From Marchantia polymorpha subsp. ruderalis (lineage: Eukaryota; Streptophyta; Marchantiopsida; Marchantiales; Marchantiaceae), in NCBI GenBank assembly GCA_037833965.1, contig AP031352.1, positions 10,768,501 through 10,832,500 of the forward strand: 64,000 nt of DNA, written 5' to 3'. Position 1 is the stretch's first letter. Each line of letters opens with the position of its first letter. The translations under genes were made by a program, and so were the position numbers. The notes under the pieces were generated by a model, which had not been told where the DNA came from, searched no databases, and saw nothing but the letters and a program-made list of their open reading frames with translations. This document shows, one piece after another, positions 38,761-48,644 of this stretch.

Positions 38761-38934
38761 GTTTGTGTGCTGAAGGTTTTCTTAGTGACAGTTTCAGCAG
38801 ACGGTTTTCTCACGGACAGTTTGTGTGCTGAAGGTTTTCTTTGTGACAGTTTCAGCTGACGGTTTTCTCACTGACAGTTTGTGTGCTGAAGGTTTTCTTT
38901 GTGACAGTTTCAGCTGACGGTTTTCTCACTGACA
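38761..38934 (+). repeat. 58-bp tandem repeat, three copies, in Copia leader
   Basis: Three units start at 38761, 38819 and 38877. Each begins GTTTGTGTGCTGAAGGTTTT and contains GTGACAGTTTCAGC and ACGGTTTTCTCAC. Units 2 and 3 are nearly identical and unit 1 differs at a few bases. Confidence 0.95.
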
Positions 38935-39228
38935 ATTTGGTTTACAGTTTCCTTAGTGATAGGTTACACTTTAGTGATGGTTTTATGAGATGATTTTGAG
39001 TTTCTAACGTTCCTGATATTTATGACGGTTGTGAAGTTTCTTCGAGTTTGAAAAAATTAATGTCGTATGGCTCGTATATTTGGGAGACTACCCTGATTGT
39101 TTTCTGTTTTCTGTGATTTATTTTCACGATGTTTTTTGGGATAGACAATGAGCCCTGGATATTGAAGTTGCGAGCCTCATTTTGCTACGTCGATTTTAGG
39201 TTTTCTGATCCCACGAAGTTTTCTGACA

Positions 39229-39560
39229 GTTTTCTCGTCAAATTCAAAATCATTCCGTTTTCAGTCGTTCGGAAGAGTTTTTCTTTCTCTTCAAAGTTCG
39301 GGAGTAGCTTGAAGTTTTCTCGTCAGATTCATAAGCTTTCAGACAGTTTTCTTGAAGTTTTCTCGTCAGATTCAGAATTGTTTCGTTTTTAGTCGTTCAG
39401 AAGCATTTTTTCTTTCTCTTCGAAGTTCGGGAGTAGTTCAAAGTTTTCTCGTCAGATTCAGAATTGTTTCGTTTTTAGTCGTTCAGAAGCATTTTTTCTT
39501 TCTCTTCGAAGTTCGGGAGTAGTTCAAAGTTTTCTCGTCAGATTCAAAAGTTTTCAGACA
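39229..39560 (+). repeat. ~86-bp tandem repeat, about four copies, in Copia leader
   Basis: GTTTTCTCGTCAGATTCA-type unit starts occur at 39229, 39314, 39357, 39443 and 39529, with spacings of 85, 43, 86 and 86 bp. Full units carry TTTAGTCGTTCAGAAGC and TTCGAAGTTCGGGAGTAG. The 43-bp step shows a half-unit, so the array has expanded and contracted. Confidence 0.9.
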
Positions 39561-39619
39561 GTTTTTTCAAAGTTTTTACGTCAGATTTAGTTTCGTTTTC
39601 AGTTTTCAGATTATGGTTC

Positions 39620-39940
39620 CCTTAAGGGGCAACGAGCGGCCGCCACCCCTGTGACTAGGAGGATTTCGTCAGGCCGCCCCCACCTCCTACTTCGCGGGTA
39701 AACCCGCTGCGCATATACTTCGCGAGCGGCGCGGGCACCGTCCTATGCGATCATAGCAAGGCCGAGCTGCGCGAGCAACACCCTGCGGGAACAGGGAAAT
39801 TCACGAGCGGCGCGGGTCACCATCTGCGCGAGGACATTGGGCATTTGCGCGCGGAGGTATAGCGAGCGAAAGCTGGGCGGCGCGGGTCGGCACTTCGCGG
39901 GTGGGGGCCGGGTGGCGCGGGTTGTCATTTGCGCGAGAAC
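39620..39940. repeat. GC-rich degenerate repeat island inside Copia leader
   Basis: About 320 bp of very CpG-rich DNA repeats the motif GAGCGGCGCGGG or variants (for example near 39724, 39804, 39878 and 39912), often followed by TTGCGCGAG or CTGCGCGAG. The surrounding element is AT-rich, so this looks like an acquired segment, possibly brought in with the adjacent tRNA-like unit. Confidence 0.65.
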
Positions 39941-39944
39941 ACGT

Positions 39945-40015
39945 TCTGGGAGAGACTCGAACCCACAATCTCCTGCTTGCGAGCCCGAAGCACTAACCAC
40001 TGAGCTACTATTGTA
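39945..40015 (-). repeat. tRNA-derived (SINE-like) sequence in Copia leader
   Basis: On the minus strand the sequence has box A TAGCTCAGTGG (39997-40007) and box B GGTTCGAGTCT (39953-39963) at tRNA-like spacing. A D-arm-like GCTCAGTGGTTAGTGC and a T-arm-like GGGTTCGAGTCTC are visible. The acceptor halves do not pair and the anticodon arm is imperfect, so it is not a functional tRNA. A SINE head or tRNA pseudogene is the best reading. The GC-rich segment 39620-39940 would be the SINE body on this strand. Confidence 0.55.
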
Positions 40016-40322
40016 GACGTGATTATAGGTACTTCCATTCCTATAAGAGTTGCGAGGCAGAAGGAATAGACTCTGCAGAGTTCCCTACGTAGTTGTAGTT
40101 GGACGTGGTCAGCATCTTGTTGAACGTAGTAGACGACCACACTGTTAAGGTTTTGCACCTTTGTAGTTGGACGTGGTTGAAATCGAAAGAGGTCACTGTG
40201 AACATGGTCAGTTGTGGACGTAGTTAGCGAAAAAAAAAGGAAAAAAAAAAGGTTTAGTTTGGAGTTTAGGGTACACGCTCACGTGGTCGGCACATATGAG
40301 GTTAAAGCGCCATCACTTGTTG

Positions 40323-40435
40323 TCGCGGGTGACGGATACAATCGCGGGTAACAGATCTTTTTCAGTCGCGGGCGACGGTGGTCACGGGCGACAAGAGTCG
40401 CGGGTGAGGGATATAGTCGCGGGTGACAGACGTAA
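40323..40435 (+). repeat. Short TCGCGGGTGAC minisatellite before gag
   Basis: Six imperfect copies of TCGCGGGTGACGGA or TCGCGGGCGAC, spaced 16-24 bp apart, precede the gag start codon by about 40 bp. Confidence 0.8.
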
Positions 40436-40466
40436 AGTGCATCTTGACCATTTTCAGCAGTTGAAA

Positions 40467-41425
40467 ATGCACTTGAAGAACGAAATTGCCGTGACAACAA
40501 ACGGTATCTCTAGTTTTCGTCTAACTGAGATGACCTCGAAACAAGTTGCAGGAACAGTGTACAACATTCTTCCTCTTGATGGCCGATCCGATTACTTGCT
40601 TTGGGAAAAGCATGTGAAGGGCAAGTTGAGATCTATGGGTCTCGCTAATGTGCTTAAAGACAAACCAATGCACATTACCGACATTGATCGGAAGGATTCA
40701 CAAGAGCAAGCAGTCTACATTGTGATGGGTTATCTCGATCCTTCGGTTTTGAAGCAAGTTGAGGAGTATCCTGAGGTTACAGAGCTTTTTGATGCCCTAC
40801 AAAGACGGTTTCATCAGAAGTAAATCTCCCATGTGATGAATACCTACATGAGGCTATTGAGTTTCAAGATGAGGCCGGGCTCAAAAATTCAGATCATATT
40901 CACGCCTACGAAGATTTGTTGGTAGATCTTCAAAGTATGGGTGAGGAGCTTTCTGACATTAAGAAAACTATGCATCTACTTCACTCATTGGCTCCCTCCT
41001 GTCAGACACTATCAAAGATTCTACTCCATCGTGATAACAAGGCTGTAAGTTACAACGAGGTTGTAAGTGCTCTTCTGGCAGACGCAGTGGTACAAGAGAT
41101 GTTGTCATTCTCTCGCCCATTCACTTCAAGTACTGCACTTATTGTGATCCGGGGTCAGTCGCAACCATCGGGTCAAGGCATTCTGCAGCGTATAGGGTTC
41201 AAGCGGAAGAGATCGAGATCCCCTGAGCGTAGGAGAGTTCAGTTTCAGGTTCCATCCCCTAACAAGAGGAACTTGAAGAACTTGGTGTGTTGGAGATGTG
41301 GCAAGAATGGCCATATCAAGAAGTACTGTCGGATGCAAATAAGAGATGCGAATCTTCCTCAAGTGGCGAATGTTGCGGAGCATCTTCACTCTGAAGAGGA
41401 AGACGTGTTTACCGACGGTCTATGA
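40467..41425 (+). pseudogene. Copia gag (nucleocapsid), broken
   Basis: From MHLKNEIAVTTNG the frame runs through a Copia gag body (PLDGRSDYLLWEKHVKGKL; a VLKQVEEYPE region) to a stop at 40821. The body resumes in another frame at about 40850 (LLVDLQSMGEELSDIKKTMH) and continues to a CCHC zinc knuckle, CWRCGKNGHIKKYC, at 41288-41329 (CX2CX4HX4C). It ends at 41425. Gag packages element RNA in virus-like particles. The stop and frameshift prevent a full-length product. Confidence 0.9.
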
Positions 41426-41429
41426 TGCT

Positions 41430-42510
41430 AGAGGTATGCCCTCTGTAATTCACCAACAGTTATTGGTGATGTATGTATTTTAAATAGTGCTTGTTCTTAT
41501 CACATTTGCTACATTAGAGAGTTCTTCAATACTTTCTCAAGATCAAACGGGTCTGTTCTTATGAGTTATGACCAACCTTGTAAGATTGAGGGTGTTGGAT
41601 CTGTTAAAATCCGCATGTTTGATGGTGTAAATCAAACACTGACAAATGTTAGATTTATACTTAATATGAGAAAGAACTTGATCTCTCTTGGAGTGTTAGA
41701 CTCACACGGCTTATAGTGGAGCTCTAGGCATGGAGTATTAGATGTCAAATCTAGTGATAAGAAGGTTATACTTAAGGGTCATAAGCACAATAATCTGTAC
41801 TTATTAGAGGGCACCACAATTTGTGAAGAAGTCAACTTTACCAGATCTCGCAAAGAGATGTTTCATTTATGGCATTCTAGACTAGGCCATATGAGTGATA
41901 GGTACTTATGTCTTCTTGATGACAAGAAAGTGTTATCGGGTTTGGGTACACTTGACTTTGCATTTTGTGAACACTGCATCATGGGAAAACAACATAGGCG
42001 AGCTTTTAGTGTTGGAACTCATAATTCCAAGGAGATACTGGAGTATGTACATACTGACGTAAAGGGTCCATCTCCTACTGCCTCATACTCAAGAAAGTTC
42101 TACTATGTTTCATTTATAGATGATTACTCTAGGTATGTGTGGGTAAATTTTCTTACCCACAAGTCTAAGGTATTTTCAACCTTCAAAACTTGGCGCATTC
42201 AAGTTGAGAATCAGACTCGCAATAGTGTAAAATATTTACAATTAGATAATGGCGGCGAATATACTTCTGAGGAGTTTCAAAGGTATTGTACAGAGGAGGG
42301 GATTACTCGTCACTTCACGACAGTTTACACTCGCCAACAAAATGCTATTTCTGAAAGACTCAATAGGACAATGTTGGAAAAGATGCGGAGTATGCTAAGT
42401 TATCTGGTTTACCAAGAGAGTTTTGGGCCGAAGCCGTCAACACCGCAGTTTATCTGGTAAACCTCTCTCCTAGTGCAATCCAATTTTCCACACCGTTTGA
42501 ACTCAGGCAT
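41430..42510 (+). pseudogene. Copia protease and integrase, broken
   Basis: The protease active-site block reads LNSACSYH, where Copia proteases have an Asp-Ser-Gly-type LDSGCS/A motif. The catalytic Asp codon is Asn (AAT at 41483-41485). Downstream, a pre-integrase His/Cys region is clear: HLWHSRLGHMS followed by CEHCIMGKQ. The integrase core shows the DDE pattern: HTDVKG, LDNGGEY, then SERLNRT. An in-frame stop (LDSHGL-stop, about 41715) separates the protease from integrase. A frameshift near 42400 moves the tail (AVYLVNLSPSAIQFSTPFEL) into another frame. Confidence 0.88.
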
Positions 42511-43882
42511 AAACGGATGGCGGATTACAGCCGCTTGAAGGTTTTTGACTGTACTGCTTATCCTCTTACGCCTAAGAAGCACAGAACTAAGTTAGATCCT
42601 ACGTCCAAGAAATGTCGTTTTCTTGGATATGCTAGTGGAGTGAAAGGTTGCAGGCTATGGGATCCACTAGCACGTAATGTGATTGTTAGTCGAGATGTTT
42701 CTTTCAATGAGCTTGGCTTATTGAAAGAGGAGGAGAATTCTAAGACTCCTCGTACTAACAAGGGAAAATCTCCAGTCACGGATATCGCTGTGGGAGAGTT
42801 TGATCATTATATCACTAATGATCTGTCACAAGAAGAAGCACCGATTCATCAAGAATATGAGGAACTTGAGCGAATTATCACTGATGAGCCTATTGCAATA
42901 GTTTCAGAAAATAGAGATCAACCTGAAACGTCTACTAGGAGATCGCATCGTGCTAGTAGGGCTCCTGAAAGGTTTGGTGTGTGGGCAAATTCATCCATTC
43001 TAGAAGATTGTGACTTTGATATCGAAGATAGGGATGGTATAGCGTTGATTTTGAAAGAAGGTGAACCTTCTTCATACAGGGAAGCTCAAGCTTCGGTCAA
43101 TAAGCTTGAGTGTACAGCTGCTACGGAGCGGGAGATGGAATCCCTGATTGACAATAAGACTTGGGAGCTGGTTGAGCCTCCTACCAATCAAATGGTGATT
43201 GACTCCAATTGGGTGTACAAGCTGAAAGACAATCCAAGAGGAGACGAGGCAAAAATCTTCAAAGCTAGGTTGGTGGATAGAGGTTTCACCCAAGAGAAGG
43301 GCGTGGAGTACAACGAAGTTTTCTCACCGGTAGCTAAGTATGCTACAATTCGTCTGGTATGTGCACTGGCTGCGATATTTGATCTTGTTATGGATTAAAT
43401 GGATGTGATTACAGCTTTTCTCTATGGATATTTATAGGAGGAGATCTACATGAGATAACCTGTTGGTTTTGAGGTCAAAGGCAAAGAAAGGTTGGTTTGT
43501 AGATTATTGAAATCATTGTATGGATTGAAGCAAGCTCCTAGGCAGTGGAACATACGATTTGATCAGTTAATGAAGTCACAAGGATTTTTTTGGAGCGTGT
43601 ATGATCCTTGTGTTTACATGAAGAAGGTAAATGATGAGACGTTCTATCTCATCATTTTAGTACTCTACGTTAATGATATGCTCATATTGGCGAAAAACCA
43701 ATCCGATGTTGATGAATGCAAGATTAAGTTGAAGTCGCATTTAAGATGAAGGATATGGGGGAGTCAAAGAGAATATTAGGCATGGAGATACATAGAGATC
43801 ATGAGCAGAAGAAACTATGGTTGAGTCAAGGCAAGTATGTTCGTCGTATACTTGACAGTTTCAACATGATGGATTCCAAAGG
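42511..43882 (+). pseudogene. Copia reverse transcriptase, 5' part, broken
   Basis: The frame carries the integrase C-terminal GKSP-like linker, then RT: NKTWELVEPP, NWVYKLKDNPRG, KARLVDRGFTQEKGVEYNEVFSPV, then MDVITAFLYGYL with the first catalytic Asp, SLYGLKQAPRQW, and LYVNDMLI. The conserved YVDD box is YVND (Asn codon 43672-43674). In-frame stops lie at 43396-43398, 43435-43437 and 43456-43458. A 1-nt loss near 43741 shifts the frame before KDMGESKRILGMEIHRD. The hAT transposon then interrupts RT at 43891. Confidence 0.92.
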
Positions 43883-44143
43883 AGTATGGATAGACATGGC
43901 AGCGGGTTGACCCGACCCAGGTCGACCCGGGTCCGACCCGACCCAACCCGACCCATTTTGCAAGATCGTGGTTAGCCCGGGTTGACCCGAGCACCCGATT
44001 TCGAACCCGGGTCGACCCGAAGCTTTATCTTCACATCCCGCTTGCTTGCTGCTCCGTGCGCATCGGGCCAGTTATCATCGCCGAATCTGATCGACGCCAG
44101 CTGTATAGCAGCCAATCACAATGAACCATGATGTATTTTTATC

Positions 44144-46341
44144 TTAATCATGTCGCTTCGCTATCTTCATGCTTGCGTTGTTGAACTGGAGTAACGACTG
44201 AAGCTCGCAGAGCGCCGAAACGGTGTCGTCATCTAAGCACGCACGGCGCTTGCTATTCAAGGCACTTGCTTTTGAGAAAGCGCTTTCACTTGGCACTGAA
44301 GTCGATGTGACACCCATGTAGTCTCGTGCCATGAATGCGATTTTGAGGAACAAAGCCTTGTTCACTTTGAACCACATGCAAACATTCCTAGATGTTTGAT
44401 CGAATGTCATCGGCTGGTGTTCGAATCATCGCTTGGCCTCATTCTCAAACTTTTCTGCAGTTGTTGATGATTGCGAGGCTGGCTGCGGTGCTTGCAACAA
44501 TTGAAGGAGGGAACTCATCGTGGATGTCGTGGCGGTTTTGTCCTGATGCATGGAACCACTTGCCCTTGCATCAGAGGCAAACTCGCGATTGTAGAGGGGC
44601 TCATAGTGGTCGTCCCACGCTGCGACAAGTTCCAGTTCGATCTCCGCTTGCCGAATCCCAATCCCGTTCATGAACGCCTTCGTTCGAGGATCCAGAGCGG
44701 TGGCAATTCTTGTGACGTTATTGCGCACCTTGCCATCGTATTCAGCAAGCTTTGCAACTACATGCTTCGCAAATTCAATAGTTCGTGTGGATCTGAAACC
44801 AGTGCTAGCCGCGATAGCGGCTTTCGCATGCTGAGTGCACATGTGGAACACCGGGATCGCCATTCCTAACGTCGGGTACTCCGATGCCGATAGCAAGACT
44901 GTGACGTCTTTGAATGGTTTTAGAAAGCTGGCAAAATCTTTCAGGGCGGACCACGATTCTTCTGCGATGTGTTTGATTAGGGTGTCGGTGGGTGCAATTG
45001 TAAACCCAGTAAAGCTGTCATGTCGCTCTCAAATATGTAGAAGGAGCTCCTATAACGGCTTGCGGATGTGCAGTATGCCTTGGACCATCTCCCATGTGCT
45101 GTTCCACCTAGTCTCAACATCCAGTTGTGGCAATGCCAGCTTTTCCAACTTCAGGGTTGATGCAACACTCTTCAGCGCTTCCATCAACTTTGGGGAATCA
45201 TTGATCTTCTTGAAGAGGTCTCGAAAGGTTCCGATAGCCACGTCCATGTGACTACTTCTTTTCAGTCCCTCCTTAACTGCAAGTTGCAGTGTATGCGCCA
45301 TGCACAAGAGCAGGAAAACTGAAGTACACAACTGCACGTCCTCGCTACGGTCGATGTCCGGGTTAGTGTCAGAGTTTGCGACTTTGGCAATCGAGCTCGA
45401 CAGGAAGTCTGCAATTGCTTCTCAGAGCATCAGATTGATGTGGTTCACCATCGACGTGTTGCTTGATGCATTGTCACCAGTGATAGACCACAGACCTGGA
45501 AGTAAAGATGGATCCATTTCTTTAACGGCCTTGATCAGGTGCACAGCAAGTCGTTCGCCCGTGTGTGGGTACAACACTCGAATAAAGACTATGATGCAAT
45601 GTCGCATGTCCCAATTGCTATCGATATAGTGGATCGTGACGACCATATAATATCGTTTCGCTACTGACGTCCACATGTCGGTTGTTAGGCCGAAGCGGCG
45701 CTTTTCCAAATCCTCCCGAAGCTTTGATCGCACTTTGTTTTTTGCATCATGCCAGCGTTTCAGGACTCTTGAACGAATGGTATTTCGCATAGAACCTCAT
45801 ACTCTTATCGAAGAGCCTCGCAAAACTGTCGAAAGTTGGCTTGCTCAACAACGGAGAAGGACTGGGCATGATTAACAATCCAATCGACCATCTTCTTGCC
45901 CGCGAACTCTTTGTCTGCTTTCGTGAAGCCATCATCTGCATGTTTGCGCTTCTGAGGTCTACTGGCTGCTTGATTGCCCGCGTGCCGCTCAAATCCATCG
46001 TAGTGATGCAGTTTAATTTGAACAGTTTTTGAGATCGTACTGGTGTAAACATCAGCGTGTTTTTGCTCTAAAAACCGTCGAAAGTTTGTGGTGCTCTTGT
46101 TCGTCCACTTTTGCACGATTTTCTTATCATGGCACAGCTTGCAAATGAAATGTTTCTTGTCAGCTGATGGCACAATGTGCAGAAACACATCCGAGACTTG
46201 TTTCTCGGATCCTGCGGCTGAAACACTATTGCTTGCGAACTCTAATTTGTGACCGTTGGGCTCAGCAGATTCAGAATCGCGTGGGACGTCATCGTCATTA
46301 CTGTCGATTTCAATTGGCATCTGATTGTTTTCACCGCTCAT
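44144..46341 (-). pseudogene. Ac-like hAT transposase with BED zinc finger, broken
   Basis: Starting at MSGENNQMPIEID, the N-terminal part has a BED-type zinc finger (FICKLC ... FRRFLEQKHADVY). After a stop at about 45805 and a frame change come the hAT catalytic blocks: LTTDMWTS, SITGDNASSN (catalytic Asp), MAHTLQLAVKEGL and DVETRWNSTWEM. A linker with TALDPRTKA follows. The C-terminal hAT dimerisation domain reads ARDYMGVTSTSVPSESAFSKA. In-frame stops separate these blocks (near 45420, 45048 and 44425), although the last four lie in one frame. The transposase would cut at the element ends, but this copy cannot make a full protein. Confidence 0.92.
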
Positions 46342-46441
46342 TTTTGTCTATTGGTACAGGTCAAGTTTAAAGGCAATGCAATTTCAGCTATGGATCTTCT
46401 AAAGCACTAAGAGTATGCCGGTGGCAGACTGGCGTCTCTCC

Positions 46442-46478
46442 AAAGGGCGGCGCCCTTTGACCGCCCTTAGGGCGGTCA
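46442..46478. repeat. Double hairpin in hAT 5' region
   Basis: Two perfect stem-loops share one base: AAAGGGC-GGC-GCCCTTT (46442-46458) and TGACCGCCC-TTA-GGGCGGTCA (46458-46478). They lie about 100 bp upstream of the transposase start codon, between it and the subterminal GGGTCGGGT motifs. Confidence 0.85.
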
Positions 46479-46677
46479 GTGTGAGTCATGGGCGTGAATC
46501 ATGGGGCGGGAGTCACCACTATGTGTATTATTACTTATCTACTATCAACCCGGGTTGAAACCTGGGTACGGGTCGGGTCGACCCGGACCAATGCGCCTTC
46601 GACCCGGGTTTGACCCATTGGGCATCCGGCTAACCCAGCCGACCCGGGTCGGCCGAGTTGACACGTTTGAGTATGGA

Positions 46678-47435
46678 CTCCTTTGGGAGCACATTTCAAA
46701 CTCTTTGGAGCTCAATTTCCTATGGATGCGGTGGAGAAAGGAAATATGTCATGTGTTCCCTATGAACAAGCTGTAGGCAGCCTCATGTATTTGATAGTGT
46801 GCACTAGGCCGGACATTGCTTTTGCGATGGGCAAGATGAGCAAGTACATGTCAAATTCAGGGAAAGTTCACTCGGAAGCAGTGAAATGGATTTTGAGATA
46901 TTTAAAGAGTGCTCTGGATTATGGCTTATTGTTTGATGGTTTATTAGACAATGCCAAATTCTTGTTTGGTTACGTTGATGTTGATTACGTACAAGATCTA
47001 GATAAAAGGAGATCTACAACTGGGTATGTATTTACACTTGGCGGTGGAAGCATTAGTTGAAGGTCTACCTTGCAGAAATGCGTAGCTCAGTCAACAACGG
47101 AAGCTGAATATGTGGCAGCAGCAGAAGCGGCAAAGGAAGCTATTTGGTTGGATAGTCTTATCATGGAAATGGGATTGAAGCAGGGCGTGGTTAATCTTCA
47201 TTGTGATAGCCAGAGTGCTTTACATTTGGCCGCAAACCAGGTCATGGATAGCAGAGTGAAGCACATTGACATCAGGTATCATTTTATCAGACAAGAAGTG
47301 TCAGATAAAACGATTGAGCTAGTCAAGATTGACGGTAAACTCAATCCAGCTGATGCTTTGACCAAAGTTATTCCATTGAAGAGTTTCAGGCGACACTGTG
47401 CTACCATGCAAGTTGTGCATGGGGAGCACATGTAA
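46678..47435 (+). pseudogene. Copia RT C-terminus and RNase H
   Basis: After the hAT target duplication the Copia frame continues: TPLGAHFKLF, then VPYEQAVGSLMYLIVCTRPD (RT thumb/connection), AVKWILRYLKSALDYGLLF and YVDVDYVQDLDKRRSTTGYV, the RNase H entry. An in-frame stop near 47058 interrupts GGGSIS before STTEAEYVAAAEAAKEAIW, HCDSQSALHLAANQ, KHIDIRYHFIRQEV and the C-terminal NPADALTKVIP. The RNase H motifs are otherwise well kept. The ORF ends at 47435, about 180 bp before the polypurine tract. Confidence 0.93.
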
Positions 47436-47614
47436 ACTTTGCTAGCATAGTAACTCTATTTACCTCTTTATGTTATTACTTTATCCTGTAATGACTACGG
47501 TCTAGTTCTAGTTAACTCTCGTATAAAGAGGGACCTTGTGATAGGCTTCTGTCTAGAACTTCCCGTTGAGTAATAATATAGATTTTAGAGATTACTGTTT
47601 CCTTAACACGAGTT

Positions 47615-47625
47615 AAGGGGGAGAT
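47615..47625 (+). other. Copia polypurine tract
   Basis: AAGGGGGAGAT immediately precedes the 3' LTR. It is the plus-strand primer for element replication. Confidence 0.9.
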
Positions 47626-47948
47626 TGTTGAGGTTAACTCCGGTTAAGGAGTAACCTCAGGCTCTAGCTATTTATAGTTATGTGTGTCGCTAGCTTTGGA
47701 TATAAATAAACCCCCAAAGCCAAGGCTTCTTCGAGGAGCTGAAGTATTGTGTATTCACTTGTCAGTAAACCTGCTCAGTGTTCCAGCCGTGGACGTAGCC
47801 CTCGAGGAGCTGAAGTATTGTGTATTCACTTGTCAGTAAACCTGCTCAGTGTTCCAGCCGTGGACGTAGCCCTTGAGTGTGAACCACGTTATATGAGTGT
47901 CTTGTGTCTTCGTACTTGGCTTGAATGATTCTTGGTTTAACGTTAACA
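47626..47948 (+). repeat. Copia 3' LTR (323 bp) with internal 71-bp tandem duplication
   Basis: Starts TGTTGAGGTTAACTCCGG and ends CGTTAACA. It is 71 bp longer than the 5' LTR because GAGGAGCTGAAGTATTGTG through GACGTAGCCCTC occurs twice in tandem. Once this is removed both LTRs are 252 bp. Confidence 0.95.
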
Positions 47949-48644
47949 ATATATCATAGTAGTGCAGGCAATTCAAATAATTTTTTTTACATTTGTAGTT
48001 AGTTATTACAATATATCTTTCAAATTTGTATATTATTTATGTGCGGAATTAACAAAATAAAAGTTTTGTGTTTTGAATGTTAATTTGCAAAATTTTAAAA
48101 CTATTTCACATTCATTGAAGATATTATGGAATTACATTGAATCTATATGATTGCGCAACTCATGAAATTAAACAATGATGGGATGAATCCATATATGACT
48201 AAATAAAATCAATTTAAAAATTCATCATTGATCTTACATTTTTTAAATCATCGTATTTTTTAAAAAATCTTTATTAAATAAAAAATCAGATTTGATTCTT
48301 ACTAAGATATCATTTAAAAAAATACAACTTTTGGCATGATTTTGATAAATTAGATTTATTAACTTCAATGATAGTTTTATTCTGATCATTATCTTTACAT
48401 TTCATGATTGAATTACATTTAAAAAAAATATAATTTCTAAAACCAAATGTGAACACAAGAAACAGATATGAAGAATTTACATTTATCATATTTGTAAGGT
48501 TTGATTTTCAAATGGTCCGATTGCCCTGTTATGCATATGTGAATGTTTATTGTATTATCTACACAGGTGGATTGCATACTTGGTTAACATATGCAACATA
48601 AATCTGTAAATCGTAGAAGGTTGCTGAATACAATAAGCTAGCAG

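Larger units (their letters stand above)
43891..46669 (-). mobile_element. hAT (Ac-like) transposon nested in Copia RT
   Basis: The 8-bp sequence AGTATGGA occurs exactly on both sides (43883-43890 and 46670-46677), and the Copia reading resumes after it (SKGV then WTPLG), so the insertion is precise. The termini TAGACATGGCAGCGGGTTG and, inward from the right, CAAACGTGTCAACTCGGCC align without gaps as imperfect inverted repeats. Both subterminal regions are dense in CCCGACCC/GGGTCGGGT motifs, a known look of one plant hAT group. The interior encodes a minus-strand transposase pseudogene. Confidence 0.95.
38469..47948 (+). mobile_element. Full-length Ty1/Copia LTR retrotransposon, inactivated and nested
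   Basis: All landmarks are present: 5' LTR (38469-38720), PBS complementary to initiator tRNA-Met (TGGTATCAGAGC), gag with zinc knuckle, then protease, integrase, RT and RNase H in Copia order, PPT (AAGGGGGAGAT) and 3' LTR (47626-47948). The 5-bp sequence ATATA flanks both ends (38464-38468 and 47949-47953). A 2.8-kb hAT transposon interrupts RT. Several stops, frameshifts and two changed catalytic Asp codons show it is dead. About five substitutions in the first 100 LTR bases imply an old insertion. The gag and RT motifs resemble Tnt1-like Copia lineages. Confidence 0.97.

Noticed and set aside
39945-40015. Functional tRNA gene on the minus strand
   Set aside because: Box A and B are present, but the acceptor stem does not pair and the anticodon stem is imperfect, so it is called SINE-like instead.
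44392-46370. Plus-strand frames across the nested hAT element
   Set aside because: Antisense shadows of the hAT transposase blocks on the minus strand.
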